A stretch of DNA of 64,000 nucleotides from Desulfospira joergensenii DSM 10085 (GCF_000420085.1 NZ_ATUG01000001.1:2317223-2381222); one strand, 5' to 3'. Positions 27,097 through 34,956 are shown, counted from the stretch's first letter. The notes: generated from the letters alone by a model not told the origin. Program-made: numbers and translations.

Positions 27097-29505
27097 TTAC
27101 TTGAGCAGGCTCAACACGTTCTGAGAATTGGCATTGGCCTGGGTCATGGCATAGGAACTGGTCTGGGCCAGGAGCTGAAGCCGGGTGAAATTGGCCGTCT
27201 CCTCGGCAAAGTCCACGTCCCTGATGGTGGATTCCGCGGACTGGACATTGGTCTTGGTCACGGAAAGGTTGGCAATGGTGGAGGTGAGCTGGTTCTGCAC
27301 CGAACCCAGGTCACTCCGGGTGGCGTCCAGATCGGCCAGGGCCGCATCCGCAATCTCAATGGCGATCTGGGCATCCTCCTGGGTCATGACGTTGATATCC
27401 GAGAGGGTCAGGCCCTCCTGGCCGCTCAAGTCCAGGTTGCCGGCACTGTCTGTATCGATTTTAACGACCGAATCCGCTGCAAGGGCGCTGCCTTTTGCCA
27501 GGATCAGGTCCTTGGACAGGGTAATTTGTGCCGTAGTATCCAGATCCTCGTTAAGGATGTCGCCCGCTTTCAGATTATGCACGGTACCACTGCTGTCCTC
27601 CAACGCCATGTCCTCGGTCAGGACGGTGCCGGCCGCAAGCGTGGTGCCTGCTTCCAGGACAGAGCCGGCCTTAAGAATCGTGGCCTCGGACAGGGTTACC
27701 GCATCAACGGTCATGGCCTGTTCAATCTCGGAACCTTCCCCCAGAACGGAATCGGCCGCAAGGGTGGAGCCGGCGGCCAGGTTGGTTTCCTGGGTGGTTG
27801 TGATGGCCCCGCCGGCGCCATCGTCGACCGTGGTATCATGCCCAATGGTGGAGCCGGCCGCCAGTACGGAATTATCGGCAAGGGTGGATCCGGTCCCAAG
27901 GGTCATGTCCTCGTCTACGTTCATATCCGCACCAAGGGCAATGTCCGCCCCGGCGAAGCTGCCGGCTTCCAGGGTGCTTCCGACAGCAAGTTCAGAGCCC
28001 TTTGCCAGGGTCATTTCCGTTGAAATACTGAGAGAGCTGGCCAGGGTCAGATCCGTGCTCAGGGTGGTGCCGGCCGTATAGGTGACGCCGCCGTCTGAAA
28101 AGTCAAAGGTGAGGGTGGTGCCGGCCTTTAGCACCGAACCGGTCTCCAGGACGGAGCCGGCGGTGATCTTGCTGTCCAGGTTCAGGCTTGTGGCGGCGCC
28201 GCCCACCTCAGCGGTTCCGCCCAGGGTGGTGCCCTGGCCAAGAACACTGCCGGTAAGCAGTTCGGATCCCGCGGCCAGTTCATATTCGCCCGTGGTGTTT
28301 GTCACGGCTGCAGTAAGGGTGGCATCCCCGCCTACCACCGTGCCTGCGGCCAAGGTGGAGCCCACGGCAATCTCGGAACCTGCGGCCAGAGTGGCGTCGT
28401 CGAAAGTGGTCAGGTTCGCGGTCAGGGTAAAGTCATCCTGAAGACTGCCGTTGGTGGTGCCCTCGATGTTGAACTGGCTGGAGCCGGCCTGGGTAAGGGT
28501 GATATACCCGATGGTGGACATGTCGTCTGCGGTCTGGTCTCCGAACACCTTCCCGGTATCCCCTTGGACCAGGATGGCCCGGCCGTCTTCCGAGGTCAGG
28601 GACAGGGTGCCGTCCTGATTCCTGCTTGCGATTACCCCGGTTTCCGTGGTCTGGTCGTTGATGGCTGTGACCAGAGCCTCCTTGGAATCGTTGTCCAGGA
28701 CATCGACAGCGCCGATGCGCACTCCGTTGATGGAGAAGTCGTCTCCTGTGGACCCTGCCTGGATGGCTTCGGCTGTGGTGCTTTTCACCACGGCCGTGGC
28801 AGAGACACCGGTCAGGTAGGTCTGGGAGTTGATCTCATCGGCCAGGGCGCCCATCCCGTTGGCTGCCGAGTTGCTGTCCATAAGGATCTCAATGGCCTCC
28901 AGCTCCACTTCCTCTCCTGAAATGGCAGAGGTAATGGTGAGTTTGATCTCTCCTCCGTCTTTATTGTCCAGGGCCAGGGTGGCCGTGGACACATGGCCGG
29001 TCTGGGTGGATTGCGTGGAGCCGATGTTGATGGCGGCGGTCTGGTTGGCAGAGGCCCCGATCTGCAGTTCCTTGCCGGTGAATCCGCCGTTGAGAAGCTG
29101 CTGGCCGTTGTAGGACGTGGTCTTGGCAATGGTGTCCAGGTTATCCAGGAGCTTGTCAATATCCGCCTGGATGGCGGCCCGGGTCTCCGCGGTCTGGCCG
29201 TCGGAGGCTGCCTGAATCGCCTTTGACTTGATGGTATTGACAATATTGATGGATTCTTCCAAAGCACCGTCGGCGATCTGGACAATGGAGACCCCTTCGT
29301 TGGCATTCTGAATGCCCTGGCCGATTCCCAGGTACTGGGCCTTGAGGGAGTCGGCAATGGTCATGCCCGAGGCGTCGTCCGCAGCCTTGTTGATCCGAAG
29401 GCCCGTGGAAAGCCTTTCCAGGGATGTGTTCATCTCGTTGTCCGTTGTGAGCATGTTCTGATGTGCAACCAGTGCCGAGACATTTGTGTTTATTGATAGA
29501 CTCAT
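27097..29505 (-). CDS. fliC: Flagellin with long hexapeptide-repeat surface domain
   Basis: 802 residues. The conserved ends form the filament core: N-terminal INTNVSALVAHQNMLTTDN and GLRINKAADDASGMTIADS, C-terminal DVDFAEETANFTRLQLLAQ and ending in NVLSLLK. Around residues 250-310 is a flagellin IN-type motif (FSINGVRIG ... AINDQTTETGVIA). Residues ~370-683 are an unusual low-complexity region with a period near six, for example STLAADSVLGEGSEIEQ, matching the left-handed beta-helix hexapeptide rule (aliphatic, small, two variable, small/Ser/Thr, variable). Start ATG at 29505 behind ACGGAGG. A sigma-28-like promoter lies 140 bp upstream. Only one flagellin gene is seen in this window. Confidence 0.95.
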   Translation of the reverse strand: MSLSINTNVSALVAHQNMLTTDNEMNTSLERLSTGLRINKAADDASGMTIADSLKAQYLGIGQGIQNANEGVSIVQIADGALEESINIVNTIKSKAIQAASDGQTAETRAAIQADIDKLLDNLDTIAKTTSYNGQQLLNGGFTGKELQIGASANQTAAINIGSTQSTQTGHVSTATLALDNKDGGEIKLTITSAISGEEVELEAIEILMDSNSAANGMGALADEINSQTYLTGVSATAVVKSTTAEAIQAGSTGDDFSINGVRIGAVDVLDNDSKEALVTAINDQTTETGVIASRNQDGTLSLTSEDGRAILVQGDTGKVFGDQTADDMSTIGYITLTQAGSSQFNIEGTTNGSLQDDFTLTANLTTFDDATLAAGSEIAVGSTLAAGTVVGGDATLTAAVTNTTGEYELAAGSELLTGSVLGQGTTLGGTAEVGGAATSLNLDSKITAGSVLETGSVLKAGTTLTFDFSDGGVTYTAGTTLSTDLTLASSLSISTEMTLAKGSELAVGSTLEAGSFAGADIALGADMNVDEDMTLGTGSTLADNSVLAAGSTIGHDTTVDDGAGGAITTTQETNLAAGSTLAADSVLGEGSEIEQAMTVDAVTLSEATILKAGSVLEAGTTLAAGTVLTEDMALEDSSGTVHNLKAGDILNEDLDTTAQITLSKDLILAKGSALAADSVVKIDTDSAGNLDLSGQEGLTLSDINVMTQEDAQIAIEIADAALADLDATRSDLGSVQNQLTSTIANLSVTKTNVQSAESTIRDVDFAEETANFTRLQLLAQTSSYAMTQANANSQNVLSLLK
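27457..28398 (-). repeat. Hexapeptide-repeat coding region of flagellin
   Basis: Encodes flagellin residues ~370-683. Units of the form L-x-A-G-S-x recur dozens of times with small spacers (AAGSEIAVGSTLAAG, TGSVLGQGTTLGG, ADSVLGEGSEIEQ). The DNA is correspondingly repetitive in its GC-rich CCGGC/GGTGCC strings but units are diverged, so it is protein repetition and not a recent DNA repeat array. Confidence 0.75.
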
Positions 29506-29567
29506 GTTTCTTTCCTCCGTGAATTGGGTTCTAATGGTAAAGGCATCAGTGCCGGTTTACCTGTTGC

Positions 29568-29591
29568 CACACCTGGTATCCCAAAGGTGTG
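29568..29591 (-). promoter_or_regulatory. Flagellin leader stem-loop, possible CsrA site
   Basis: Inverted repeat CACACCT / AGGTGTG with a 10-base loop, in the untranslated leader of the flagellin mRNA. On the transcript the loop carries GGGAUA, and the ribosome-binding site GGAGGA also contains GGA. A GGA in a hairpin loop plus one at the ribosome-binding site is the usual arrangement for CsrA repression of flagellin. Inference only. Confidence 0.35.
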
Positions 29592-29643
29592 TGAATTATT
29601 GGGGCGGGAGCTAACCGCCCGGATCGATCCGTTCCTGCAGCTG

Positions 29644-29672
29644 ATATCGAGAGCTTTCAAGACTTTCTTTAG
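29644..29672 (-). promoter_or_regulatory. Sigma-28-like promoter of flagellin
   Basis: On the minus strand: CTAAAG, 15 bases, CTCGATAT, identical in both elements and spacing to the fliD promoter at 15814-15842. Predicts a leader of about 130 bases. Resembles the FliA-type flagellar late-gene consensus. Confidence 0.55.
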
Positions 29673-29705
29673 GATAAAAAACTAGTTAAAAATCAGGAGG
29701 ATATT

Positions 29706-29768
29706 ATGTCTCAAATGATTGGTTATGTAAGATATTTAACTATCATTTGGCATACCGCTTTTATCTAG
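29706..29768 (+). CDS. Possible 20-residue peptide
   Basis: ATG at 29706 preceded by AGGAGG at ideal spacing, reading MSQMIGYVRYLTIIWHTAFI and a stop. The start recalls the first residues of serine recombinases (IGYVR), but the frame ends at once. It could be a leader peptide, a remnant of a recombinase, or chance. Lies between two minus-strand genes and is AT-rich. Confidence 0.25.
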   Translation: MSQMIGYVRYLTIIWHTAFI

Positions 29769-29861
29769 AAAACAATCCACTGAGATAATCATACAATCTT
29801 TATCCCCCGGGAGACCGGGATGATCTCCCGGCAGGTTTGGGGAAAAAGCGGCCGGCAAGAC

Positions 29862-30794
29862 TCAAGCCCAGGTTTCGGGTTTTTGCCTGAAACTGCTGGG
29901 GAAAAGGATGTAATGCCTCTTCAGGGCCTGGTTGGGGGTCTTCCGCTTCAATGCGCCCAGGGTAAACCGGTTATTGTACTGGTTGATCCCTTTGGCAAAT
30001 TCCGGGTTGGAAGACCAGGGAAAATCCCAGAAAACATGGGGCATTTTGTTTTCAAGGGAGGCGCAGACCTCTTTCAGCTTTTGAATGGTCTTGGGATAGG
30101 GGGTCTCAAGATGATGCGAAAGTATTCTGTTGGACCGGCACTGGTTCTCCACCATCATGAGCTGCCGGTGCCTGTCCGCCCCAATATCCGTTCCCGGGGT
30201 CAGGACAACAGGGTCCTGGTGGATGATGCCCAGTATCCGTAAGGGGAACTCACGGATATAGTGGGACAGAAACTCGGGGCCGGAAAGGGTGAGTTTGGCA
30301 TTGACAATCCTGAAGGAGCAGTCCAGAAGAGTATGCAGGGAGATCGGAGAGGTCAGACCGGAAAATCCGGGGATCTGAAAACAAATATAATACAGATAAG
30401 TGCCGGTATAGTCCCTGAGATCATAGGGAACAAAATGCTGCAGCCCGGGGAGTTTTGAGATATGATACCGTTTCAGGCAACGGTTCAGGCTGGCCCGGGA
30501 ACACTCGATATCCAGGAAGGATCCAACGATCTTGTGAAGATCGTCCAGTCCGGCCCGGGTGACCAGGCGGCAGAGGACGATCTTAATCTCATCTACAGGT
30601 GTAAGGGCTTTGCTGACTCGGTTGGGGGTATGGGAATGGTCAAAGACATTGGACCGCTTCCGCCAACGCCGTACCGTAGTCTTGCTGACCCCTATTTTTT
30701 CTGCCAGTTGGGACACACTGAAATGGGAATTGTTCTGGATAAAAGCCCTCTGGGCTGGGGTGGTTGTTGCGTTTTTATGAAGATGAATTTTCAT
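29862..30794 (-). CDS. Degenerate IS481/integrase-type transposase-like protein
   Basis: 310 residues, full frame. The N-terminus has a transposase-type HTH (TTPAQRAFIQNNSHFSVSQL, IGVSKTTVRRWRKR) and the C-terminus the usual tail with NQYNNRFTLGALKRKTPNQAL, both typical of IS481-like elements. The DDE core is badly eroded: one candidate Asp remains in LHTLLDCSFRIV, the TDNGxEF-type segment reads IIHQDPVVLTPGTD, and the final Glu segment reads YPKTIQKLKEV instead of PQTNGxVERF. So catalysis is doubtful although the frame is open. No terminal inverted repeats were found. It could be a fading insertion or a domesticated DNA-binding protein beside the flagellin gene. Weak ribosome-binding site. 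Confidence 0.72.
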   Translation of the reverse strand: MKIHLHKNATTTPAQRAFIQNNSHFSVSQLAEKIGVSKTTVRRWRKRSNVFDHSHTPNRVSKALTPVDEIKIVLCRLVTRAGLDDLHKIVGSFLDIECSRASLNRCLKRYHISKLPGLQHFVPYDLRDYTGTYLYYICFQIPGFSGLTSPISLHTLLDCSFRIVNAKLTLSGPEFLSHYIREFPLRILGIIHQDPVVLTPGTDIGADRHRQLMMVENQCRSNRILSHHLETPYPKTIQKLKEVCASLENKMPHVFWDFPWSSNPEFAKGINQYNNRFTLGALKRKTPNQALKRHYILFPSSFRQKPETWA

Positions 30795-30927
30795 TTTTTC
30801 TACCTGTCAGCTAAAGTTCTTCTCCACATGATCCGAAAGAATATTTCAATTGAGAGCAGGAAACGTGCCCACATATTATAAGCGTGTAAAATAAGATAGT
30901 TATATATAACTTCTCCTGAAATTTACC

Positions 30928-30961
30928 CCATGGTGTAATAACTAGTTATACCATGGTGTAA
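30928..30961. promoter_or_regulatory. Nested palindromes, probable operator
   Basis: Two direct copies of CCATGGTGTAA (30928-30938 and 30951-30961), 23 bp apart, with the palindrome TAACTAGTTA between them. CCATGG is itself palindromic, so the element is also roughly symmetric about the centre. It sits between the transposase-like gene and the anti-sigma operon, about 115 bp before the latter. Confidence 0.45.
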
Positions 30962-31076
30962 ACTAGATAAAATTTTTCAAATAGCGTAAAATTAGGATAA
31001 TTATTAAAATAATGTGCCGGAATTTCACGGTTCATCCGTTATAATAAGGAAAGGATTAACCACAAAGAGGTGTATC

Positions 31077-31499
31077 ATGAAATGCAAGGATGCAAATGGA
31101 ATGATGGATGCTTGGATTGATGGAGAACTGGCTCATGAAAAAAGGATACTTTTTGAACATCATCTTGCCGAATGCAGGACCTGTTCGGTAAAGGCCGAAG
31201 AATTGCGCTGCCTTACCGGTCTTCTGGAGTCCCGATCCCCTGCCCGGCCTTCCCCAGGGCTGGAGAAAAGAACCCTAGACCTATTTTTCAAGGAAGCAGC
31301 CCCCCGGGCGGGATTGATCTTCTGGTGGATCGCACTCGGCTGGGGTGCCCAGACAGCCATGGTCTTAAGCGCACTCATCGGCCTGGTAATCGGCTGTCAA
31401 CTGGGGGACGGCGGGATCGGCATACAGCAATGGGCCCAATACTGCGAGATTTCCGGATTTTTCTTTTCTGTGGGGGACTTACTCATATCATGGGCCTGA
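31077..31499 (+). CDS. Putative anti-sigma factor, zinc-finger type, membrane
   Basis: 140 residues from ATG 31077, chosen because AGAGG lies just upstream; an earlier in-frame start at 31014 has none. The N-terminus has the zf-HC2 pattern of zinc-binding anti-sigma factors: Cys3 and the H-x3-C-x2-C motif in EHHLAECRTC. One membrane helix follows at ~85-107 (WIALGWGAQTAMVLSALIG). Such proteins hold an ECF sigma factor at the membrane until a signal arrives. It is the first gene of a three-gene operon whose last gene is the ECF sigma factor, and its end overlaps the next start. Family assignment good; target inferred. Confidence 0.82.
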   Translation: MKCKDANGMMDAWIDGELAHEKRILFEHHLAECRTCSVKAEELRCLTGLLESRSPARPSPGLEKRTLDLFFKEAAPRAGLIFWWIALGWGAQTAMVLSALIGLVIGCQLGDGGIGIQQWAQYCEISGFFFSVGDLLISWA

Positions 31500-31951
31500 C
31501 ATTCTGGAAAAAAGGAGTATGGGTATTGTTGTTCTTTTCCCTCGCATTCAATATCGGGTTCTTCTTTACTGCCGCGAACCGAAAAATGCGGCCCGGACCG
31601 GGACCGATTTTGAAAATCCTGGACGGAATGGATTTGCCGGAGGAACTCAGGGGAAAGGTGACAGATACCATTAAACAGCTGGATACCGATCATTGGAAAT
31701 TTAGGAAGCTGCTTTCTAAAGAAGAGAGAAAAATCCTGGACCTGATGGGCAGGCCAGGCAACCTCGATATGGATATGGTCGCCCCTCTGATTGAGTCATA
31801 CAGTCAAATCTCAAAAAAGAGTGCCCTGAACAAAGCTGGATATATTATCGAGATTCGCAAGCTGCTTGGTAGTGAAAAAAGTCTGTATCTTATTTCGGAA
31901 ATGAAAAAGAATTTCGAAAAGAGGATGTGCAAGGATAAACCCCAAGGTTGA
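31490..31951 (+). CDS. Periplasmic Spy/CpxP- or ZraP-like stress sensor
   Basis: 153 residues. ATG 31490 overlaps the anti-sigma stop. An N-terminal signal anchor (VWVLLFFSLAFNIGFFFTA) is followed by a helical, charged domain with the length and pattern of the metal-resistance/Spy-CpxP group (ELRGKVTDTIKQLDTDHWKF, LIESYSQISKKSALNKAGYI). Proteins of this group are periplasmic chaperones or metal-binding sensors that modulate stress pathways. No LTxxQ motif is seen in the strict form, so assignment within the group is open. Its place between an anti-sigma factor and an ECF sigma factor suggests it helps detect envelope or metal stress. Confidence 0.7.
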   Translation: MGLTFWKKGVWVLLFFSLAFNIGFFFTAANRKMRPGPGPILKILDGMDLPEELRGKVTDTIKQLDTDHWKFRKLLSKEERKILDLMGRPGNLDMDMVAPLIESYSQISKKSALNKAGYIIEIRKLLGSEKSLYLISEMKKNFEKRMCKDKPQG

Positions 31952-32493
31952 TTTTTTCCGCCCCCTATAAAAAAAAATCTGATGCTGATTTGGTCTCCTT
32001 GATTTCAAAAGGGAACTCAGATGCATTCAAGGAGATATTAAACCGGTATCAGAAAGGGGTATACGGATTTGCCTTAAGTTTACTGCGGGATGTCTCCGAG
32101 GCTGAAGACATCTCCCAGGAGGTCTTTCTTCGGCTTTACCGGACTGCAGATGCCTACAGGACCTTTTCCACATTGCGGACCTATTTGTTCCTTATTACCC
32201 GTAATCTTTGTATCGACCACCTGCGGAAGATGAGGCCGGAAACCTTGACACGTCAGCCCGAGGCTGTGAGCAACAAAACCCCCCTTCACCATCTTTGCAC
32301 GGCAGAACTCAGGGAGCGGATCGACCTTGTCCTTTCAGGACTTCCCGAGAACCAGCGGGCAGCCATTCATCTGCGGCATGAACAGGGGATGAGCTATAAG
32401 GAAATCGCAGAGAGTCTGGAAGTGACATTACATGCCGTTGAATCCCTTCTCACCCGTGCCAGGAGGGCTTTTCGCAATAAGTTTAAATTTTAG
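31948..32493 (+). CDS. ECF-type RNA polymerase sigma factor
   Basis: 181 residues. Start is TTG at 31948, overlapping the previous stop (TTGA). Region 2 is seen at ~25-95 (FKEILNRYQKGVYGFALSLL, DISQEVFLRLYRTADAY, YLFLITRNLCIDHLRK) and region 4 at ~125-175 (LPENQRAAIHLRHEQGMSYK, ESLLTRARRAFRNKF). There is no region 1.1 or 3, as expected for the ECF group. It is the last gene of the anti-sigma/Spy-like/sigma operon; the anti-sigma gene coming first is the reverse of the common order. Its target promoters are not identifiable, but autoregulation upstream of 31077 is likely. Confidence 0.93.
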   Translation: MIFSAPYKKKSDADLVSLISKGNSDAFKEILNRYQKGVYGFALSLLRDVSEAEDISQEVFLRLYRTADAYRTFSTLRTYLFLITRNLCIDHLRKMRPETLTRQPEAVSNKTPLHHLCTAELRERIDLVLSGLPENQRAAIHLRHEQGMSYKEIAESLEVTLHAVESLLTRARRAFRNKFKF

Positions 32494-32846
32494 AAAATAA
32501 GTAGAGCAAATTTCTTCCGCCGGATTTTCCCGGCTCATCCGTATCCTTTTAGTAGAGTTGATTTTTGATACTGTTCTGAAGGAGGAATAAATTAAATGAG
32601 TAAGCAAATAACCAGACCGAGTCAGCGGTTTTCCGGGTCTGGGGAATAGAATTTCCACCTGCATGGGAGCTCGCCAGGGGAATGACACCGGAATACTTCT
32701 GCCTGGTCCCTCTTTTTTGAATTTGAAGAGGAAAGCCATGCTCTCCGGATAATCCTTATCCAGATCAATGTCAATTTAAAATTAATGGTTTTATTAGGGA
32801 AAGGGTTCAAGTCCATTCAGACCCGTGCATCATACCAAAAAGGACC
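32494..32846. other. Gap between ECF sigma factor and sigma-54 activator
   Basis: About 350 bases. The only notable item is AAGGAGGA at 32578 followed by ATG at 32596 and a 17-codon frame (MSKQITRPSQRFSGSGE) ending at 32649. Further open stretches in the other plus frames downstream might be a decayed longer gene, but no family can be recognised. No terminator hairpin seen. Confidence 0.35.
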
Positions 32847-33875
32847 ATGGATACCCCAAATCATCAAATAAACTTTGACCCGATTCGAATCATCGGTGAG
32901 AGCAGCGGCCTTGCCCGGGTCATGGAACAGGTTGAAATGGTGGCCGGTCTGGACACCTCTGTGCTGTTGATGGGAGAAACCGGGGTGGGCAAGGGATTGA
33001 TTGCCAGAGAAATTCACAAGGTCTCGATCCGCAGAAACGGCCCTTTTGTCAATGTTAACTGCGGTGCAATCCCAGAAACCCTTGTGGACAGTGAATTGTT
33101 CGGGCATGAAAAAGGTTCTTTTACCGGTGCCCTGGCCAAAAAGCAGGGCCGGTTTGAATTGGCGAATAAAGGAACCATCTTCCTGGATGAAATCGGGGAA
33201 CTGCCCCTGCCGGTCCAGGTCCGTCTCCTCCATGTTCTCCAGACCCGTGAAATCGAACGGGTGGGGGGAATCGGCTCTTTTTCCCTCGATATCCGGATGA
33301 TTTCGGCCACCCATCGGAATCTGGATGCCATGGTATCGGACGGGACCTTCAGGGAAGATCTCTGGTTCCGCTTAAACGTTTTCCCCATTCATATTCCTCC
33401 CCTCCGCCGGCGCAAATCCGATATCCCCGAGCTTGCCAGGTATTTTATCCGTAAAAAGGCAGGTCGCCTCAGCCCTGGCGGATTACCGGAGATTGAAAGA
33501 AAAGAAATCGAGCAATTACAGGATTACCATTGGCCGGGAAATGTCAGGGAACTTGAAAATATTATCGAGCGGGCCATGATCTGCTCCAGGAACAGGCGCC
33601 TTAGCTTTTCCGGTTTAATTCCGGGAAAAGGAATCCGGATATCGGAAACAGGGATGGCAGAAGCACAGGGTTCATTTCTAAGCCTGGACCAGATCAACCG
33701 CATTCATATCCGAAAGGCCCTGGCATCGGCCAAGGGAAAAATCAACGGGCCGGGCGGTGCAGCCCAATTGTTGAACATCCATCCCAACACCCTGCGCAAA
33801 CGCATGGATCGGCTGGGGATTCCCTATGGAAAGAATCTCACCCGACAGCGCTCCCTTGAGTCCGCTGTCAGGTGA
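32847..33875 (+). CDS. Sigma-54-dependent activator lacking a sensory domain
   Basis: 342 residues. The AAA+ domain starts within 20 residues of the ATG (IIGESSGLARVMEQVEMVAG), with Walker A GETGVGKG, Walker B TIFLDEIGELP, and the sigma-54 contact loop as GSFTGA in place of GAFTGA. The C-terminus has a Fis-type HTH (GGAAQLLNIHPNTLRKRMDR). There is no receiver, GAF or PAS domain, as in PspF, so activity is probably set by a partner protein. Preceded by AAGGACC. The gene next door encodes an unknown protein that could be that partner, which is speculation. Family call firm. Confidence 0.93.
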   Translation: MDTPNHQINFDPIRIIGESSGLARVMEQVEMVAGLDTSVLLMGETGVGKGLIAREIHKVSIRRNGPFVNVNCGAIPETLVDSELFGHEKGSFTGALAKKQGRFELANKGTIFLDEIGELPLPVQVRLLHVLQTREIERVGGIGSFSLDIRMISATHRNLDAMVSDGTFREDLWFRLNVFPIHIPPLRRRKSDIPELARYFIRKKAGRLSPGGLPEIERKEIEQLQDYHWPGNVRELENIIERAMICSRNRRLSFSGLIPGKGIRISETGMAEAQGSFLSLDQINRIHIRKALASAKGKINGPGGAAQLLNIHPNTLRKRMDRLGIPYGKNLTRQRSLESAVR

Positions 33876-34041
33876 GCCCCAATGTTACATAAAAATCAGA
33901 TCCTGTCCCGGAATCATAAACCTGCCGGCTTCAAAAAACCCGCCATCTGAAATTGATCCTTCATAAAAGATAGATTATACTTACGCTTGCAATTTCCGGC
34001 AAACAACTATCCGTTCATTTTTATTGGATCAGGCAGAAAAT

Positions 34042-34956
34042 ATGGGCCCGGAAAAACAATTCAAAAAGATAGGCCGGGCATTGGAAGAGATCTGGGAAAA
34101 AGGACTTTTTCTTTCCAGGGCTTCTTTGTCTTTTCTTGAATCCAGTTTTGGGATGGGTACAGCCACTGACCTGGAAGATGCCCTGGCAGATGAAGATTTC
34201 CCGGAAAGGGAAATGATGCTAGAAATGATTCTTTTCCCGGAACAGGATGTCCGCCTTGCCCTGGAGCCCCTGCTGGAAACCGGGGGACTCGAACAAAAGC
34301 ATCTGACGGAAATCACCGGTCATATGATTCACAATCATTCCATGCTCAGACTGTTTCATCCGGAAAGAACCGCCCCTTATCTTGTCGAAATTCCGCCGGA
34401 TCAGATTGAGCTCTTCATCTCAAGACTCTTCCTGACAAGGAAAATAGATTCTGATATCTGTAAGGCCCTTGAGAAAACCATCCCGGTTTCAGATCTATTC
34501 TCCTTCAGAATCCTGTTCCGGACCCGGAACTATCTTTTCAATAAAGAAAAAAAGAAGTTCATACTCAAGTTTATCCGGAAATCAAAAAACCGGATCCATG
34601 AGTTCACAGAAGTGTTTGACCTGTTTTTAAATATCCTTTCCCAGGCCCCGGATTCAACGGACTATGAACACTATTTTTCAGACAGAAAACGCCAGGAAGA
34701 AAACATGCTCAAAAGCATACTGCGGTTTGAGAAGAAACTGGATCGCTATCCCATGGAATACCTGATGCTGTCAAACTATCCTGTTCCCCACGAATCCTTG
34801 GAAACCGTTACCGAGAAACTGGAAAAACTAACCCTCATCGTGAATCATATCCTCTGCACCCCTCCCCAACCCGGCTCTGCCCCCTTGTCGATTCAGGATC
34901 TGGGCACATTTGACCCGAAAAAGGATTTAAAAAAATTGTTGCGGCTCTTTTCTTAA
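34042..34956 (+). CDS. Helical protein of unknown function
   Basis: 304 residues from ATG 34042 (AGG 8 bases upstream); a TTG six codons earlier is possible. I do not recognise the family. The protein is soluble, without signal peptide or membrane segments, rich in Leu, Glu and Phe, and predicted almost wholly helical, so it may have a repeat-helical or degenerate enzymatic fold. Notable segments are LEEIWEKGLFLSRASLSFL near the N-terminus and HMIHNHSMLRLFHPERTAP in the middle. It follows the sigma-54 activator by ~165 bp on the same strand and may be under its control. Nothing in the sequence points to a reaction. Confidence 0.7.
   Translation: MGPEKQFKKIGRALEEIWEKGLFLSRASLSFLESSFGMGTATDLEDALADEDFPEREMMLEMILFPEQDVRLALEPLLETGGLEQKHLTEITGHMIHNHSMLRLFHPERTAPYLVEIPPDQIELFISRLFLTRKIDSDICKALEKTIPVSDLFSFRILFRTRNYLFNKEKKKFILKFIRKSKNRIHEFTEVFDLFLNILSQAPDSTDYEHYFSDRKRQEENMLKSILRFEKKLDRYPMEYLMLSNYPVPHESLETVTEKLEKLTLIVNHILCTPPQPGSAPLSIQDLGTFDPKKDLKKLLRLFS

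Larger units (their letters stand above)
29506..29861. other. Flagellin leader and gap to the transposase-like gene
   Basis: About 355 bases. It contains the flagellin leader hairpin (29568-29591), the sigma-28-like promoter (29644-29672), an ACTAGT palindrome near 29680, a 20-codon plus-strand frame at 29706-29768 with a perfect AGGAGG site, and an 8-bp inverted repeat CCGGGAGA/TCTCCCGG at 29807-29831 just past the transposase-like gene. Confidence 0.5.

Noticed and set aside
27457..28398. Possible CRISPR or satellite-like DNA repeats
   Set aside because: Repetition follows the protein reading frame with diverged codons and no regular repeat-spacer pattern; explained by hexapeptide repeats.
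32596..32649. 17-codon peptide with strong ribosome-binding site
   Set aside because: Too short and without conservation evidence to call as a gene; noted in the gap entry only.
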